This document shows, piece by piece, positions 42,923-51,839 of a stretch of 64,000 nt of DNA. The translations under genes and the position numbers were made by a program. Numbering within the stretch: position 1 is the stretch's first letter; the number at the start of each line of letters is the position of its first letter. The stretch comes from Sporolactobacillus pectinivorans. Its GTDB lineage: Bacteria; Bacillota; Bacilli; Bacillales; Sporolactobacillaceae. The stretch covers positions 2,100,180 through 2,164,179 of the forward strand of contig NZ_NXGA01000001.1 in NCBI RefSeq assembly GCF_002802965.1, written 5' to 3'. The notes under the pieces are model-generated. The model was not told the origin of the DNA. It saw nothing but the letters and a program-made list of their open reading frames with translations, and searched no databases.

Positions 42923-43648
42923 ATGGATGAACCAATCAGAGATCTGTCAATATCCGGCTCTGGGACTGCTCCCGGCGGAGACTATCATGATGTGAAAATT
43001 AATGGCAGTGGAAAGGTTCAGGGTAATATCCAATGCCAACGGCTTGAAATCAACGGTTCCGGGAAAGTGGTGGGCAATTCTCAAATGGCTGAGCTGATTG
43101 TCAAAGGATCAGGGGTAATCATGGGAAATGTGAAGGCACGGACATTCACCATCAATGGGAGTTCGACTATTGAACACGATGTGACATTAGAGGACCTTCA
43201 GGTGAATGGAACGGTCCGAATCAAAGGCAATATTCATGGAGAAAGTATTAAATCTTATGGCATTTTGGACGTTGGTGGTGAAATTGAGAGCGAAGAACTG
43301 ATTGCCGAGGGGCGGGTTTCTGTAGACGGTCTTTGCAGTGCCGATCGGATTGAATTGGAGGTCAACCACAGCTTTTCCAAAATTCGGGAAATTGGTTGCA
43401 GTACGCTTGAAGTACGCCGTAGGCCCTTCACGGGTTTTCTCAGCTTTCTGTTCAATGGGATCAGGAAGACGGGACTGACTGTTGACAGTATCGAAGGAGA
43501 TGAGATTTATCTCGAGGATACCATCGCACGGATTGTTAAAGGAAATCGAGTAGTGATCGGTGACGGATGTGTTATAGAAAAGGTATTTTATAAAAAAGAC
43601 TACAAGCAGGCTGAAAACGCTAAAGTAAAATCAGCGGTCAAGGAATGA
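42923..43648 (+). CDS. bacF: bactofilin BacF (YhbF)
   Basis: A 241-residue bactofilin, paralogous to BacE. It opens with LSISGSGTAPGGDYHDVKINGSGKVQGNI and has regular beta-helix repeats (KVVGNSQMAELIVKGSGVIMGNV). The C-terminal half again contains the motif GDEIYLEDTIARIVKGNRVVIGDGC. Ten bases separate it from BacE, and 12 bases from the following MFS gene, so the four genes may be cotranscribed. Function as in BacE. Confidence 0.93.
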   Translation: MDEPIRDLSISGSGTAPGGDYHDVKINGSGKVQGNIQCQRLEINGSGKVVGNSQMAELIVKGSGVIMGNVKARTFTINGSSTIEHDVTLEDLQVNGTVRIKGNIHGESIKSYGILDVGGEIESEELIAEGRVSVDGLCSADRIELEVNHSFSKIREIGCSTLEVRRRPFTGFLSFLFNGIRKTGLTVDSIEGDEIYLEDTIARIVKGNRVVIGDGCVIEKVFYKKDYKQAENAKVKSAVKE

Positions 43649-43660
43649 GGGGGGCGTAAA

Positions 43661-45190
43661 ATGGAACAAGCAAAGAGTATTGAACAGAAAAAAGCCAGCA
43701 CGTGGGTGATGGCTGCGCTGATGCTCGGTATTTTTATTTCATCAATGGACCAAACAATTGTCTCGACAGCGATGGGTACCATTGTCTCAGATCTGGGAGG
43801 ACTTAATCAATTTGTCTGGGTGACTTCCGCTTATCTCGTTGCCGAAATGGCCGGAATGCCTATTTTCGGAAAACTATCCGATATGTATGGACGAAAACGT
43901 TTTTTTATTTTTGGACTCAGTATGTTCCTGCTTGGATCTATTTTGTGCGGGACTGCTGACTCCATGGTGCAGCTGAGTATTTACCGCGCGCTGCAGGGCA
44001 TTGGCGGTGGCTCTCTGATGCCGATCGCTTTTGCAATCATTTTTGATATTGTTCCGATGAATCAGCGTGGAAAAATGAGCGGTCTGTTTGGTGCAGTATT
44101 TGGTTTATCCAGTGTGCTTGGTCCATTGCTCGGTGCGTTCATTACGGATCATCTAAACTGGCACTGGGTGTTTTATATTAACGTGCCGCTTGGTTTGATC
44201 GCAGTTGTATTGATTACCGTCTGCTATAAGGAGTCTAAAACGCATGCAAGGGAAGCGATAGACTGGGCAGGCGCTGGTACGCTTGTTGCGGCAACAGTCA
44301 GTCTGATGTTTGCCGTTGAGCTTGGGGGAAATACGTACGGATGGACTTCACCGGTGATTATCGGGCTGTTCTCTGCCTTTGCCGTATTTTTCATCCTTTT
44401 TCTGTTCGCGGAAAAAAGAGCCGCCGAACCAATTATTTCTTTCAAAATGTTTCATAATCGTCTGTTTGCATCGAGCAATCTGGTCGGCGTTGTTTTCGGG
44501 GTGCCGTTTATGGTGGCGATTGTTATGCTCCCTATCTATATTCAGGGTGTTTTCGGAGGAACCGCGACAAATGCCGGTTTGGTGTTGCTGCCCATGATGG
44601 TCGGAGTGACGGCGGCCAGCGTTGTTGGGGGTATTATGGCTCAATCGGTCAGTTATCGAAGCATCATGCTGTTGCATGGTCTGATTCTCCTGGTCGGCCT
44701 GATATTGGCGGGGACCATGGCTGGTAATACGTCTTTCTGGGTTGTGTTGGTTTACATGGTAATTATCGGTTACGGTGTTGGTGCATCTTTTGCAGTACTT
44801 GGAATGGCCGCAATCCATGGTTTTAAACCCTCGGAATTTGGAGCCGCCAACGCGACGCTGGCGTTTGTCCGGGAATTCGGGATGACAGTCGGGATCACAA
44901 TATTCGGTACAATCCAAAGTCATATCCTCGCTTCCAAGCTAAAAGATGCATTTGCGGGAAAAGGACAAAATGAATTTTTGAGTCATCTGAGCAATCCGCG
45001 GGCGCTTCTGTCTCCGGAAGCAAGGACGCACATTCCAGAGAGCATTCTGACTCAGTTGAAAGACCTGCTTGCTTCATCAATCACGCAAACCTTTCTGTGG
45101 GCGCTGATTCCTGCGGGTCTTGCTATCCTGCTTATATTGTTAATGCCGGGGGACAGGCTTGCTAATAAAAAAATTAAAATGGAGAATTAA
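43661..45190 (+). CDS. DHA2-family (14-helix) MFS drug exporter
   Basis: A 509-residue proton-driven exporter. The DHA2 signatures are SSMDQTIVSTAMGTIVSDLGG, the A motif GKLSDMYGRKRFFIFG, the RALQGIGGGSLMPIAF motif B and the antiporter motif C-like GLSSVLGPLLGAFITDHLNWHWVFYINVPLG. About 14 helices fit the length. GAGGGGGG precedes the ATG. Its proximity to bacF suggests cotranscription, though no functional link is known. Probable substrates are drugs or dyes. Confidence 0.93.
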   Translation: MEQAKSIEQKKASTWVMAALMLGIFISSMDQTIVSTAMGTIVSDLGGLNQFVWVTSAYLVAEMAGMPIFGKLSDMYGRKRFFIFGLSMFLLGSILCGTADSMVQLSIYRALQGIGGGSLMPIAFAIIFDIVPMNQRGKMSGLFGAVFGLSSVLGPLLGAFITDHLNWHWVFYINVPLGLIAVVLITVCYKESKTHAREAIDWAGAGTLVAATVSLMFAVELGGNTYGWTSPVIIGLFSAFAVFFILFLFAEKRAAEPIISFKMFHNRLFASSNLVGVVFGVPFMVAIVMLPIYIQGVFGGTATNAGLVLLPMMVGVTAASVVGGIMAQSVSYRSIMLLHGLILLVGLILAGTMAGNTSFWVVLVYMVIIGYGVGASFAVLGMAAIHGFKPSEFGAANATLAFVREFGMTVGITIFGTIQSHILASKLKDAFAGKGQNEFLSHLSNPRALLSPEARTHIPESILTQLKDLLASSITQTFLWALIPAGLAILLILLMPGDRLANKKIKMEN

Positions 45191-45198
45191 CATCCGTC

Positions 45199-45226
45199 AC
45201 CTAGGTGCGAGTATTTCTGATATAAT
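45199..45226 (+). promoter_or_regulatory. promoter of the LD-carboxypeptidase gene with palindrome
   Basis: TATAAT at 45221-45226 is preceded by TGA, making an extended -10. CACCTAGGTG (45199-45208) is a perfect 10-base palindrome at the weak -35 position, suggesting a regulator site. Confidence 0.5.
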
Positions 45227-45275
45227 TCAATATAAGGTGTTTTATAGCAGTTGATCTCATTAATAATGACAATCC

Positions 45276-45308
45276 AGAGCCGTTTTCCTATTTTGGAAAA
45301 CGGCTTTG
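45276..45308 (+). repeat. hairpin repeat, copy 1 (upstream of LD-carboxypeptidase)
   Basis: AGCCGTTTTCC pairs with GGAAAACGGCT. The same GACAATC...AGCCGTTTTCCT sequence recurs at 51574-51616. It may end readthrough from the MFS gene; its T run is short. Confidence 0.65.
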
Positions 45309-45341
45309 ACAGATCTTGGAGCAAAAAAGGGGGCGGCTTTT

Positions 45342-46262
45342 ATGATTTTTCCTGAACGTCTTCGTGAAGGCGATAAAATAGGTGTGATCAGTCCCGCCGG
45401 ACCACCTGATCCCGTGAACCTGAAGCGGGCCGTTGACTGGCTTTCCAGTCTTGGTTTTATCGTTGTTTTCGGCAAATATATTGATCAGGTTAACGGATAT
45501 CTTGCCGGGACGGATGAACAGAGACTGAAAGACTTGCATTATATGTTCGCTGATGATTCGGTGCGGGCCGTTATATGCGCACGCGGAGGCTATGGGACCG
45601 CACGTATCGCAGATGGTCTTGATTATGGGCTAATCAGGGATCATCCGAAAATATTCTGGGGCTACAGTGACATTACGTATCTTCACACTGCAATCCGTCA
45701 GCTTTCAGGGCTTGTTACTTTTCATGGCCCGATGCTTGCTTCAGATTTCGGGATTGACAACGTCCCTATATTGTCCAGACAGCTGTTCTCACAATTATTT
45801 CAGCCAACATTACTGAGATATGACGAGCATATATCTTCGCTGCATGTGATGCAGAGCGGATCTGCGGAAGGGATGCTGGTCGGCGGCAATCTGTCGTTGC
45901 TTGTCAGTTCGCTGGGCACACCTTTCGAGATTGACACGAGAAATAAACTGCTTCTGATCGAAGACATCGGTGAGGCGCCATACCGGGTGGACCGTATGCT
46001 CAATCAGCTTCGCCTGTCGGGTAAACTTGATCAGGCGTCGGGATTCGTAGTCGGCGATTTCACGGCAGAAGATTCTGCAGACAAAGCTACGGCGTCATTG
46101 CTGGAAAAAGTTTTTGCAACTTACTTTTCTTCGTTAGGCAAACCTGCCATGAGCGGATTCCTTATTGGCCATTGCCAGCCGAATTTTTCCGTTCCTCTTG
46201 GAGCAGAAGCGCTGCTGGATGCCGACAAGAAACAGCTGTGGATTCAGGCCGGCGTTATGTGA
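45342..46262 (+). CDS. S66-family LD-carboxypeptidase (YkfA/LdcA-like)
   Basis: A 306-residue serine peptidase that removes terminal D-alanine from cytoplasmic murein tetrapeptides. It has GDKIGVISPAGPPDPVN, VICARGGYGTARI, the nucleophile segment WGYSDITYLHTA, the acidic residue in LLIEDIGEAPYRVDRML and the histidine in GHCQPNFSVPLG. AAAGGGGG precedes ATG 45342, which I prefer to an upstream in-frame start at 45306. In B. subtilis the equivalent ykfA sits between dppE and ykfB; here it lies ahead of a DUF3870 gene and dppB. Confidence 0.93.
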   Translation: MIFPERLREGDKIGVISPAGPPDPVNLKRAVDWLSSLGFIVVFGKYIDQVNGYLAGTDEQRLKDLHYMFADDSVRAVICARGGYGTARIADGLDYGLIRDHPKIFWGYSDITYLHTAIRQLSGLVTFHGPMLASDFGIDNVPILSRQLFSQLFQPTLLRYDEHISSLHVMQSGSAEGMLVGGNLSLLVSSLGTPFEIDTRNKLLLIEDIGEAPYRVDRMLNQLRLSGKLDQASGFVVGDFTAEDSADKATASLLEKVFATYFSSLGKPAMSGFLIGHCQPNFSVPLGAEALLDADKKQLWIQAGVM

Positions 46263-46357
46263 TCAAAAGAATTAAAACGGTAGAACATTTTTTTCGCCAA
46301 TAATTTTTACCGCTTGTTTCTCATGGAGTTATAAGTAAAAAAACAATTTTTTAAATA

Positions 46358-46386
46358 TTGACATAGATTAATTTCGACTATATACT
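46358..46386 (+). promoter_or_regulatory. promoter of the DUF3870 gene
   Basis: TTGACA (46358-46363) and TATACT (46381-46386) with exactly 17 bases between, one of the strongest promoters in the window. Confidence 0.88.
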
Positions 46387-46489
46387 TACGTTATTCCTTA
46401 AAGATGTTTTCACGATTCAAGTTTCTGCAATGACCCATTGCCAGCCCCTTGAATCATCTGATATATGCATTGGAAAGGGATCAAGTAAG

Positions 46490-46816
46490 ATGTGCTATAA
46501 CAATGATACGATTTTCATTATTGGGGATTCAAAGTCTTCGCAGAAGAATCCAATCACGATCAAGTTCCATCAGTTTTTTCTTGGACTTGTGGTTGATCGG
46601 ACAAACGGAAGAATTATCGATGTGGAATGCTCGGCAACCATTCAGCTGACTGTTCGTTTTGTCCGCTCTTTGTTCATTGGGCGGTTTATGGACGATCCTT
46701 CCATTATTGATGAGATCCGCCTGCGTTATTTCGGTTCCTCACAAAGAGCGCTTATTGTTGCTTTTAATGACGCTTTAAAGAAATATAATCAGGTCGTAGC
46801 CGCTTTGTCTACATAA
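46490..46816 (+). CDS. DUF3870 protein
   Basis: A 108-residue protein with IFIIGDSKSSQKNPIT, FFLGLVVDRTNGRIIDVECSATIQLT, and RYFGSSQRALIVAFNDALKKY, the conserved blocks of DUF3870. Family members often sit beside peptide or amino-acid utilisation genes; the reaction is unknown. GGAAAGGGA is about 11 bases before ATG 46490. It has its own strong promoter and terminator, so it is expressed apart from dppBCDE. Confidence 0.9.
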   Translation: MCYNNDTIFIIGDSKSSQKNPITIKFHQFFLGLVVDRTNGRIIDVECSATIQLTVRFVRSLFIGRFMDDPSIIDEIRLRYFGSSQRALIVAFNDALKKYNQVVAALST

Positions 46817-46821
46817 ACCTA

Positions 46822-46862
46822 GACAAAATCCAGCCCCATTATTTTAAGGGCTGGATTTTGTC
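46822..46862 (+). terminator. terminator of the DUF3870 gene
   Basis: GACAAAATCCAGCCC pairs exactly with GGGCTGGATTTTGTC, a 15-bp stem. The stem's own ATTTTGTC provides a partial T run. Confidence 0.75.
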
Positions 46863-46885
46863 GTTCAATAAAGAAAAACATGAAG

Positions 46886-46917
46886 CCTGATTCCTGCATA
46901 GTCATGCAGGAATCAGG
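46886..46917. promoter_or_regulatory. 14-bp inverted repeat upstream of dppB
   Basis: CCTGATTCCTGCAT pairs exactly with ATGCAGGAATCAGG around AGTC. It has no T run and lies 90 bases before dppB, so it may be an operator or leader structure. Confidence 0.5.
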
Positions 46918-47006
46918 GGATAAAAATTTTGAATATTTTGTTATTTCAAAGACATCTGAAGTAGAAGGGGATTATCCATTTTTGTTAAGAGAGGAGGGTA
47001 TTTTTC

Positions 47007-47942
47007 TTGACTAAATTTATTATTAAGAGATTTATAGCGATGATTTTAACGCTCTGGGTCATCACGACACTGACTTTTGTTCTGATGCATGCGATTCCCG
47101 GCTCACCATTCAATAATAACAGCGGGAAAACAATCAGCGGGGCTGCTCTTAGTAACATGGAGGCGCATTATCACATGAATCAACCCCTTTCCATTCAGTA
47201 TTTGATCTATCTGAAGTCGGTTGCGACCTTTAATTTTGGCCCGTCGATCAAGCAGCCTGCCGAGACTGTCAATGATCTATTGGGCCGCGGTTTTCCAGTT
47301 TCGTTCGAGCTGGGCTTGTGGACGCTGATCGTTGCGATCATTTCAGGAGTGCTGCTCGGTACCCTCGCGGCGCTGAAACATAACGGGATCATTGATTATG
47401 TCGCGATGACCCTCGCTGTTTTCGGAATTTCGATTCCGGATTTTGTACTTGCTACCTTACTGATACAGGAATTCGCAGTCAATCTTCAATGGTTTCCGGC
47501 TGGAACTTGGCAGGGCGTGAATTATATGGTTCTGCCGATTATCGCGCTGGCGACAGGTCCGATGGCGATTATTGCCCGTCTGATTCGTTCAAGTATGCTG
47601 GAAGTCCTGACTCAAGATTATATAAGAACAGCGCGAGCAAAAGGGCTGTCACCCGTCCTGATTGTCTTCAAACATGCATTGAAAAATGCTCTGCTTCCGG
47701 TCGTTACTGTTCTCGGTACACTGGCAGCAGCCATTCTGACGGGGACATTTGTCATTGAAAAGATTTTTGCCATCCCTGGCATGGGGAAGTATTTCGTCGA
47801 TAGCATCAATTCGCGCGATTATCCAGTCATCATGGGGACAACCGTTTTTTACAGTGCCATTCTGATTGTGATGCTCTTTCTCGTGGATATTGTCTATGGA
47901 TGGCTTGATCCGAGAATAAAGATGGATAGGGAGGCGAGATGA
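47007..47942 (+). CDS. dppB: dipeptide ABC transporter permease DppB
   Basis: A 311-residue inner-membrane permease with six helices. The N-terminus (IIKRFIAMILTLWVITTLTFVLMHAIPG) is typical of the DppB/OppB type, and the EAA loop reads IRTARAKGLSPVLIVFKHALKNALLPV. TTG 47007 follows GAGGAGGG. It overlaps dppC by four bases. In B. subtilis Dpp imports dipeptides and murein peptides; the ykf genes downstream support murein tripeptide as a substrate. Confidence 0.95.
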   Translation: MTKFIIKRFIAMILTLWVITTLTFVLMHAIPGSPFNNNSGKTISGAALSNMEAHYHMNQPLSIQYLIYLKSVATFNFGPSIKQPAETVNDLLGRGFPVSFELGLWTLIVAIISGVLLGTLAALKHNGIIDYVAMTLAVFGISIPDFVLATLLIQEFAVNLQWFPAGTWQGVNYMVLPIIALATGPMAIIARLIRSSMLEVLTQDYIRTARAKGLSPVLIVFKHALKNALLPVVTVLGTLAAAILTGTFVIEKIFAIPGMGKYFVDSINSRDYPVIMGTTVFYSAILIVMLFLVDIVYGWLDPRIKMDREAR

Positions 47943-48898
47943 TGGCAGCCACGAAAGAAAAGATGTCCCCGGTGACACCGGAAAAAGTGCCCGATATGTG
48001 GTTTCGGCCGTTGAATAGAAATCAAGAGAAGTGTCAGGAGATTATGCGTCCGAGTATTTCTTATTGGCAGGATGCCTTGATTCAGCTAAGGAAAAACAAG
48101 CTTGCGATTGGAGGAGTGACTTTTCTTATTTTGCTCAGTCTAATGGCTATCTTTGGTCCGATTTTCTCTTCTCATTCTGTAACTGCTCAGAACTTGGTCA
48201 TGCAGAACCTCGCCCCTTCATCCAGCCACTGGTTTGGTACGGATAACCTTGGACGGGACGTCTATACAAGAACGTGGTACGGTGCGCGGATTTCTTTGTT
48301 TGTCGGTCTTGTTGCGGCACTGGTTGACTTGCTGATCGGGGTTGCTTATGGAGGCATTTCCGGTTACATAGGCGGCAGAACGGATCTTGTCATGATGCGG
48401 ATCATTGAAATTTTATATGGCTTGCCCTATCTTTTGGTCGTCATTCTCCTGATGGTCGTAATGGGGCCAAGCCTCCTCACGATAATCGTCGCCCTCACGG
48501 TTACAGGATGGACCGGAATGGCGAGAATTGTTCGCGGTCAGGTTCTTCAGCTGAAAAACTATGAGTTTGTTACGGCTTCACAATCGTTCGGAAGTAAAAT
48601 GTGGCGGATTGTTCGTAGAGATCTGATCCCGAACACAATGGGTCCGATCATAGTCCAGATGACTCTGACCGTGCCGTCAGCTATTTTTTCGGAAGCCTTC
48701 CTTAGCTTTCTCGGGCTGGGCGTTCAGGCGCCCTATGCCAGTTGGGGTGTTATGGCTAGCGACGGGCTGACTCCATTCCTTGAAGGACTCTGGTGGCAAT
48801 TGTTCTTCCCAGCACTGTTTATCTCGCTGACGATGTTTGCGTTCAACATCCTTGGTGATGGACTTCAGGATGCGCTGGATCCGAAATTAAGGAGATGA
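47939..48898 (+). CDS. dppC: dipeptide ABC transporter permease DppC
   Basis: A 319-residue permease partner. The EAA loop is YEFVTASQSFGSKMWRIVRRDLIPN, and HWFGTDNLGRDVYTRTWYGARISL is the canonical DppC/OppC periplasmic-side signature. A cytoplasmic N-terminal extension precedes the first helix (LAIGGVTFLILLSLMAIFG). Four-base overlaps with dppB and dppD indicate tight coupling. Confidence 0.95.
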   Translation: MMAATKEKMSPVTPEKVPDMWFRPLNRNQEKCQEIMRPSISYWQDALIQLRKNKLAIGGVTFLILLSLMAIFGPIFSSHSVTAQNLVMQNLAPSSSHWFGTDNLGRDVYTRTWYGARISLFVGLVAALVDLLIGVAYGGISGYIGGRTDLVMMRIIEILYGLPYLLVVILLMVVMGPSLLTIIVALTVTGWTGMARIVRGQVLQLKNYEFVTASQSFGSKMWRIVRRDLIPNTMGPIIVQMTLTVPSAIFSEAFLSFLGLGVQAPYASWGVMASDGLTPFLEGLWWQLFFPALFISLTMFAFNILGDGLQDALDPKLRR

Positions 48899-49935
48899 GG
48901 GCTGTGGAGGAGGAAGTGTTGCTTGAAGTCAAGGATCTTCACGTTTCTTATAAAACGCACGGCGGTGAAGTCAAGGCGGTTCGCGGGGTCAGTTTCTTAC
49001 TGAAAAAAGGAGAGACACTGGCAATTGTCGGTGAGTCTGGCTGTGGCAAAAGTGCGACATCACTTGCTGTCATGGGACTCATCCCGCAACCGGCCGGCAG
49101 GATTACGGGAGGCACCGTATCGTTTAAGGGCCAGGATACGGTCAAAATGAGTCCAAAGCAAAAACGCAAAAATCAGGGCGTGGATATGTCCATGATTTTT
49201 CAGGATCCGATGACCGCTTTGAATCCGACGCTAACCATTGGGTCGCAGCTCACGGAAGGCATCGTGCATCAGAAAAGAGCTACGAAAGCGCAGGCAAGAA
49301 AAAAAGCCTTGGAGATGCTTGCACTCGTCGGGATTTCCAATCCGGAAGAACGGATGAAGCAGTATCCGCATCAGTTCAGTGGAGGGATGAGGCAGAGAAT
49401 CGTGATCGCAATGGCATTAATCTGCGAGCCTGATCTAATCATCGCTGACGAGCCGACTACGGCGCTTGACGTAACGATTCAGGCACAGATTCTTGAATTG
49501 TTTAATAAAATCCAGAAAGAAACTAACGTAGCAATCATCATGATTACACATGATCTAGGCGTTGTGGCAAAAGTTGCCGACCGGATTGCCGTGATGTACG
49601 CGGGCAAAATGGTCGAGACTGGTGATAAACGGGCTATTTTTTACCGGTCCGGACACCCTTATACTCAAGCTTTACTGCACTCTGTGGTCCGTCTTGATCT
49701 CCCCTCAAACACGCTTAAGCCGATTGAGGGCGCGCCCCCGGATCTTTTTTCACCGCCCGCAGGCTGCGCCTTCAGCGAACGCTGCCCATTTGCAATGGAA
49801 GTGTGTGAGCATGTTCAACCGCCAACAACAACGCTCGATTCGCACCACACTGTTGATTGCTGGCTTTTAGATAAAAGAGCAGTTGAAAATCGGCAAAAGG
49901 TTGAAAATTTACTAAATCAGGGGGAATCATCTTGA
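48895..49935 (+). CDS. dppD: dipeptide ABC transporter ATPase DppD
   Basis: A 346-residue ATPase of the OppD type. Motifs: Walker A GESGCGKS, signature FSGGMRQR, Walker B LIIADEPTTALD, H-loop ITHDLGVVAKVADR. The C-terminal oligopeptide-transporter extension has CAFSERCPFAMEVCEHVQP, whose cysteines can bind an iron-sulfur cluster in relatives. The ATG at 48895 overlaps dppC; a later GTG behind GAGGAGGA is possible. It overlaps dppE. Confidence 0.95.
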   Translation: MRAVEEEVLLEVKDLHVSYKTHGGEVKAVRGVSFLLKKGETLAIVGESGCGKSATSLAVMGLIPQPAGRITGGTVSFKGQDTVKMSPKQKRKNQGVDMSMIFQDPMTALNPTLTIGSQLTEGIVHQKRATKAQARKKALEMLALVGISNPEERMKQYPHQFSGGMRQRIVIAMALICEPDLIIADEPTTALDVTIQAQILELFNKIQKETNVAIIMITHDLGVVAKVADRIAVMYAGKMVETGDKRAIFYRSGHPYTQALLHSVVRLDLPSNTLKPIEGAPPDLFSPPAGCAFSERCPFAMEVCEHVQPPTTTLDSHHTVDCWLLDKRAVENRQKVENLLNQGESS

Positions 49936-51545
49936 AAAAATGGCTGAGTAAGGCACTCCTGCTTGGAATTGCAGCAATCCTGGTTCTTGCATTTACCGGT
50001 TGCACGGCAAAACCGGATGCATCAAGTACCGGCGGAAAAGAAGTACTGAAACTGAACGACGGCGCGGAACCAACATCTTTGGATCCGCCGATGGGTTACG
50101 ATGAAGTCTCATGGGATCCTCTTAACAACCTGATGGAGGGACTGACTCGTCTTGGAAAAGATAACCAGCCACAGCCGGCAATCGCGCAAAAATGGGATGT
50201 TTCTCCGGATGGCAGGACGTATACTTTTCATATTCGTAAAAATGCGAAATGGGACAATGGAGATGACCTGACGGCGGGCGATTTCGTCTATGCATGGAAA
50301 CAAATGCTCGATCCGAAACAGGCCGCCCCCGCTGCATTTCTTGCTTATCTGATCGCGGGCGGAGAAGCCTACAACACGGGAAAGGGGTCGGCTAATAATG
50401 TACAAGTTAAAGCAATCGGCTCAAAAACACTTCAAGTGACTCTGACATCCCCTCAATCCTACTTTATCAGCATGGTTTCCAATCCGGCTTTTTTCCCGAT
50501 TGATCAGAAGGTTGCTGAAAAAAATCCGAAATGGTACGCCAATGCCAGCACATTTGTCGGAGACGGGCCATTCAAACTGGCTTCTTGGAAGCATGATTCC
50601 AACATGGTGTTCAGAAAGAGCAGCACTTACTGGGATAAAAATACCGTAAAGCTAGATGAAGTTGATTGGGCGATGGTCAGTGATCCAAACACAGAATATC
50701 AGATGTACAAAACAGGTCAGCTCGATATGGCCAGCGTTCCTGTAGATCTTTCCAACCAGCTGTTCAAACAAGGAAAAGTCCACGTTGCTCCGCAAGCGGG
50801 GACCTATTTCTTCAGCATGAATGTCAATATGAAGCCTTTTAATAATATTAATATCCGGCGTGCTTTTGCGATGGCTGTCGATAATAGTCAGATCACTAAC
50901 TATATTGTCAAGCAGAAAAACGTTCCCGCCTACGGCTTTGTTTCTCCGGGATTTAAAGATCCGAGCGGGCAGGACTTCCGTACGCACAACGGCAGCCTTT
51001 ATAGCTACGATCCCTCACAGGCAAAAAAATTTCTTGCCCAGGGTCTTAAGGAAGAAGGGTGGAAAACACTTCCGCCAGTCACTTTGACTTATAACACGAG
51101 TGATAATAATAAATCGATTGCAGAAGCGATTCAGGCTATGTATCAGAAGAATTTGGGGATCAATATTAAGCTGGCCAATATGGAGTGGAACGCCTATCAG
51201 TCTCAGCAGAAAGCAGGAAAATTCCAGTTTTCACGTGGCTCATTTATTGCCGATTATGGCGATCCGATCAACTTTCTTGAAAATTTCCAGACTGGTATGC
51301 CGATCAACAGCATGAAGTGGAGTAACAAGGAATATGATAGTCTGATCACCCAGGCAAAGAATGAAAAAGATGACACGAAACGCTATGCGCTGATGTATCA
51401 GGCTGAAAAATTGCTGTTCCAGCAAATGCCGCTCTTTACAACGTATTTCTATAATCAGACCTTCCTGCAGAACAGCAAGGTTCATGGACTTGTCTTTCAT
51501 CCAGCTGCATACATCGATCTGAAATGGGCGACAAAATCCAATTAA
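49932..51545 (+). CDS. dppE: peptide-binding lipoprotein DppE (OppA type)
   Basis: A 537-residue solute-binding lipoprotein: signal peptide MKKWLSKALLLGIAAILVLA with lipobox FTGC (Cys about residue 24), then the SBP_bac_5 domain with EPTSLDPPMGYDEVSWDPLNNLMEGL in outline, WDNGDDLTAGDFVYAWKQMLDP and NINIRRAFAMAVDN. The start is TTG 49932, overlapping dppD. It ends the dppBCDE block at a hairpin. It should capture extracellular di- or murein peptides. Confidence 0.95.
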   Translation: MKKWLSKALLLGIAAILVLAFTGCTAKPDASSTGGKEVLKLNDGAEPTSLDPPMGYDEVSWDPLNNLMEGLTRLGKDNQPQPAIAQKWDVSPDGRTYTFHIRKNAKWDNGDDLTAGDFVYAWKQMLDPKQAAPAAFLAYLIAGGEAYNTGKGSANNVQVKAIGSKTLQVTLTSPQSYFISMVSNPAFFPIDQKVAEKNPKWYANASTFVGDGPFKLASWKHDSNMVFRKSSTYWDKNTVKLDEVDWAMVSDPNTEYQMYKTGQLDMASVPVDLSNQLFKQGKVHVAPQAGTYFFSMNVNMKPFNNINIRRAFAMAVDNSQITNYIVKQKNVPAYGFVSPGFKDPSGQDFRTHNGSLYSYDPSQAKKFLAQGLKEEGWKTLPPVTLTYNTSDNNKSIAEAIQAMYQKNLGINIKLANMEWNAYQSQQKAGKFQFSRGSFIADYGDPINFLENFQTGMPINSMKWSNKEYDSLITQAKNEKDDTKRYALMYQAEKLLFQQMPLFTTYFYNQTFLQNSKVHGLVFHPAAYIDLKWATKSN

Positions 51546-51573
51546 CTCAAAGGTGCATCAGACATCACTTGCC

Positions 51574-51616
51574 GACAATCAAAAGCCGTTTTCCTGATAT
51601 CGGGAAACGGCTTTTG
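51574..51616 (+). terminator. dppE terminator; hairpin repeat copy 2
   Basis: AAAAGCCGTTTTCC pairs with GGGAAACGGCTTTT. The left part GACAATC...AGCCGTTTTCCT repeats the sequence at 45269-45289. Confidence 0.75.
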
Positions 51617-51722
51617 AATGGACTATATAATGAAACAATCAGTGAAAGGGAATCTTGTGCTATTTCTGGAATGATTGCGAGAGGGGGGATACACTCGAAG
51701 TAATCAGCCCAGCAGGTGAAAA

Positions 51723-51839
51723 ATGGCGAATATGCTTCCGGGCCTGAAAGTGATTGCGGCCGGTGCTACAGAGCAGTTATTGGTCCAGCTGGGTGTTTTA
51801 GAGAGATGGGAGAGGAACAAAGCTTATGAAAATTGTTGA
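51723..51839 (+). CDS. possible 38-residue ORF overlapping ykfB
   Basis: ATG 51723, five bases after AGGTG, gives MANMLPGLKVIAAGATEQLL and ends inside ykfB at 51839. In another frame just upstream, GDTLEVISPAGE resembles the N-terminus of LD-carboxypeptidases. This is where ykfA lies in B. subtilis, so the region may hold a decayed copy. Weak evidence. Confidence 0.3.
   Translation: MANMLPGLKVIAAGATEQLLVQLGVLERWERNKAYENC

Noticed and set aside
44348..44923. A 191-codon minus-strand ORF rich in His and Asn inside the MFS gene
   Set aside because: Composition reflects the complement of a membrane protein; no ribosome site.
46918..46950. A CodY box (AATTTTGAATATTTT) upstream of dppB
   Set aside because: Only about 10 of 15 positions match the CodY consensus, expected often in AT-rich DNA.
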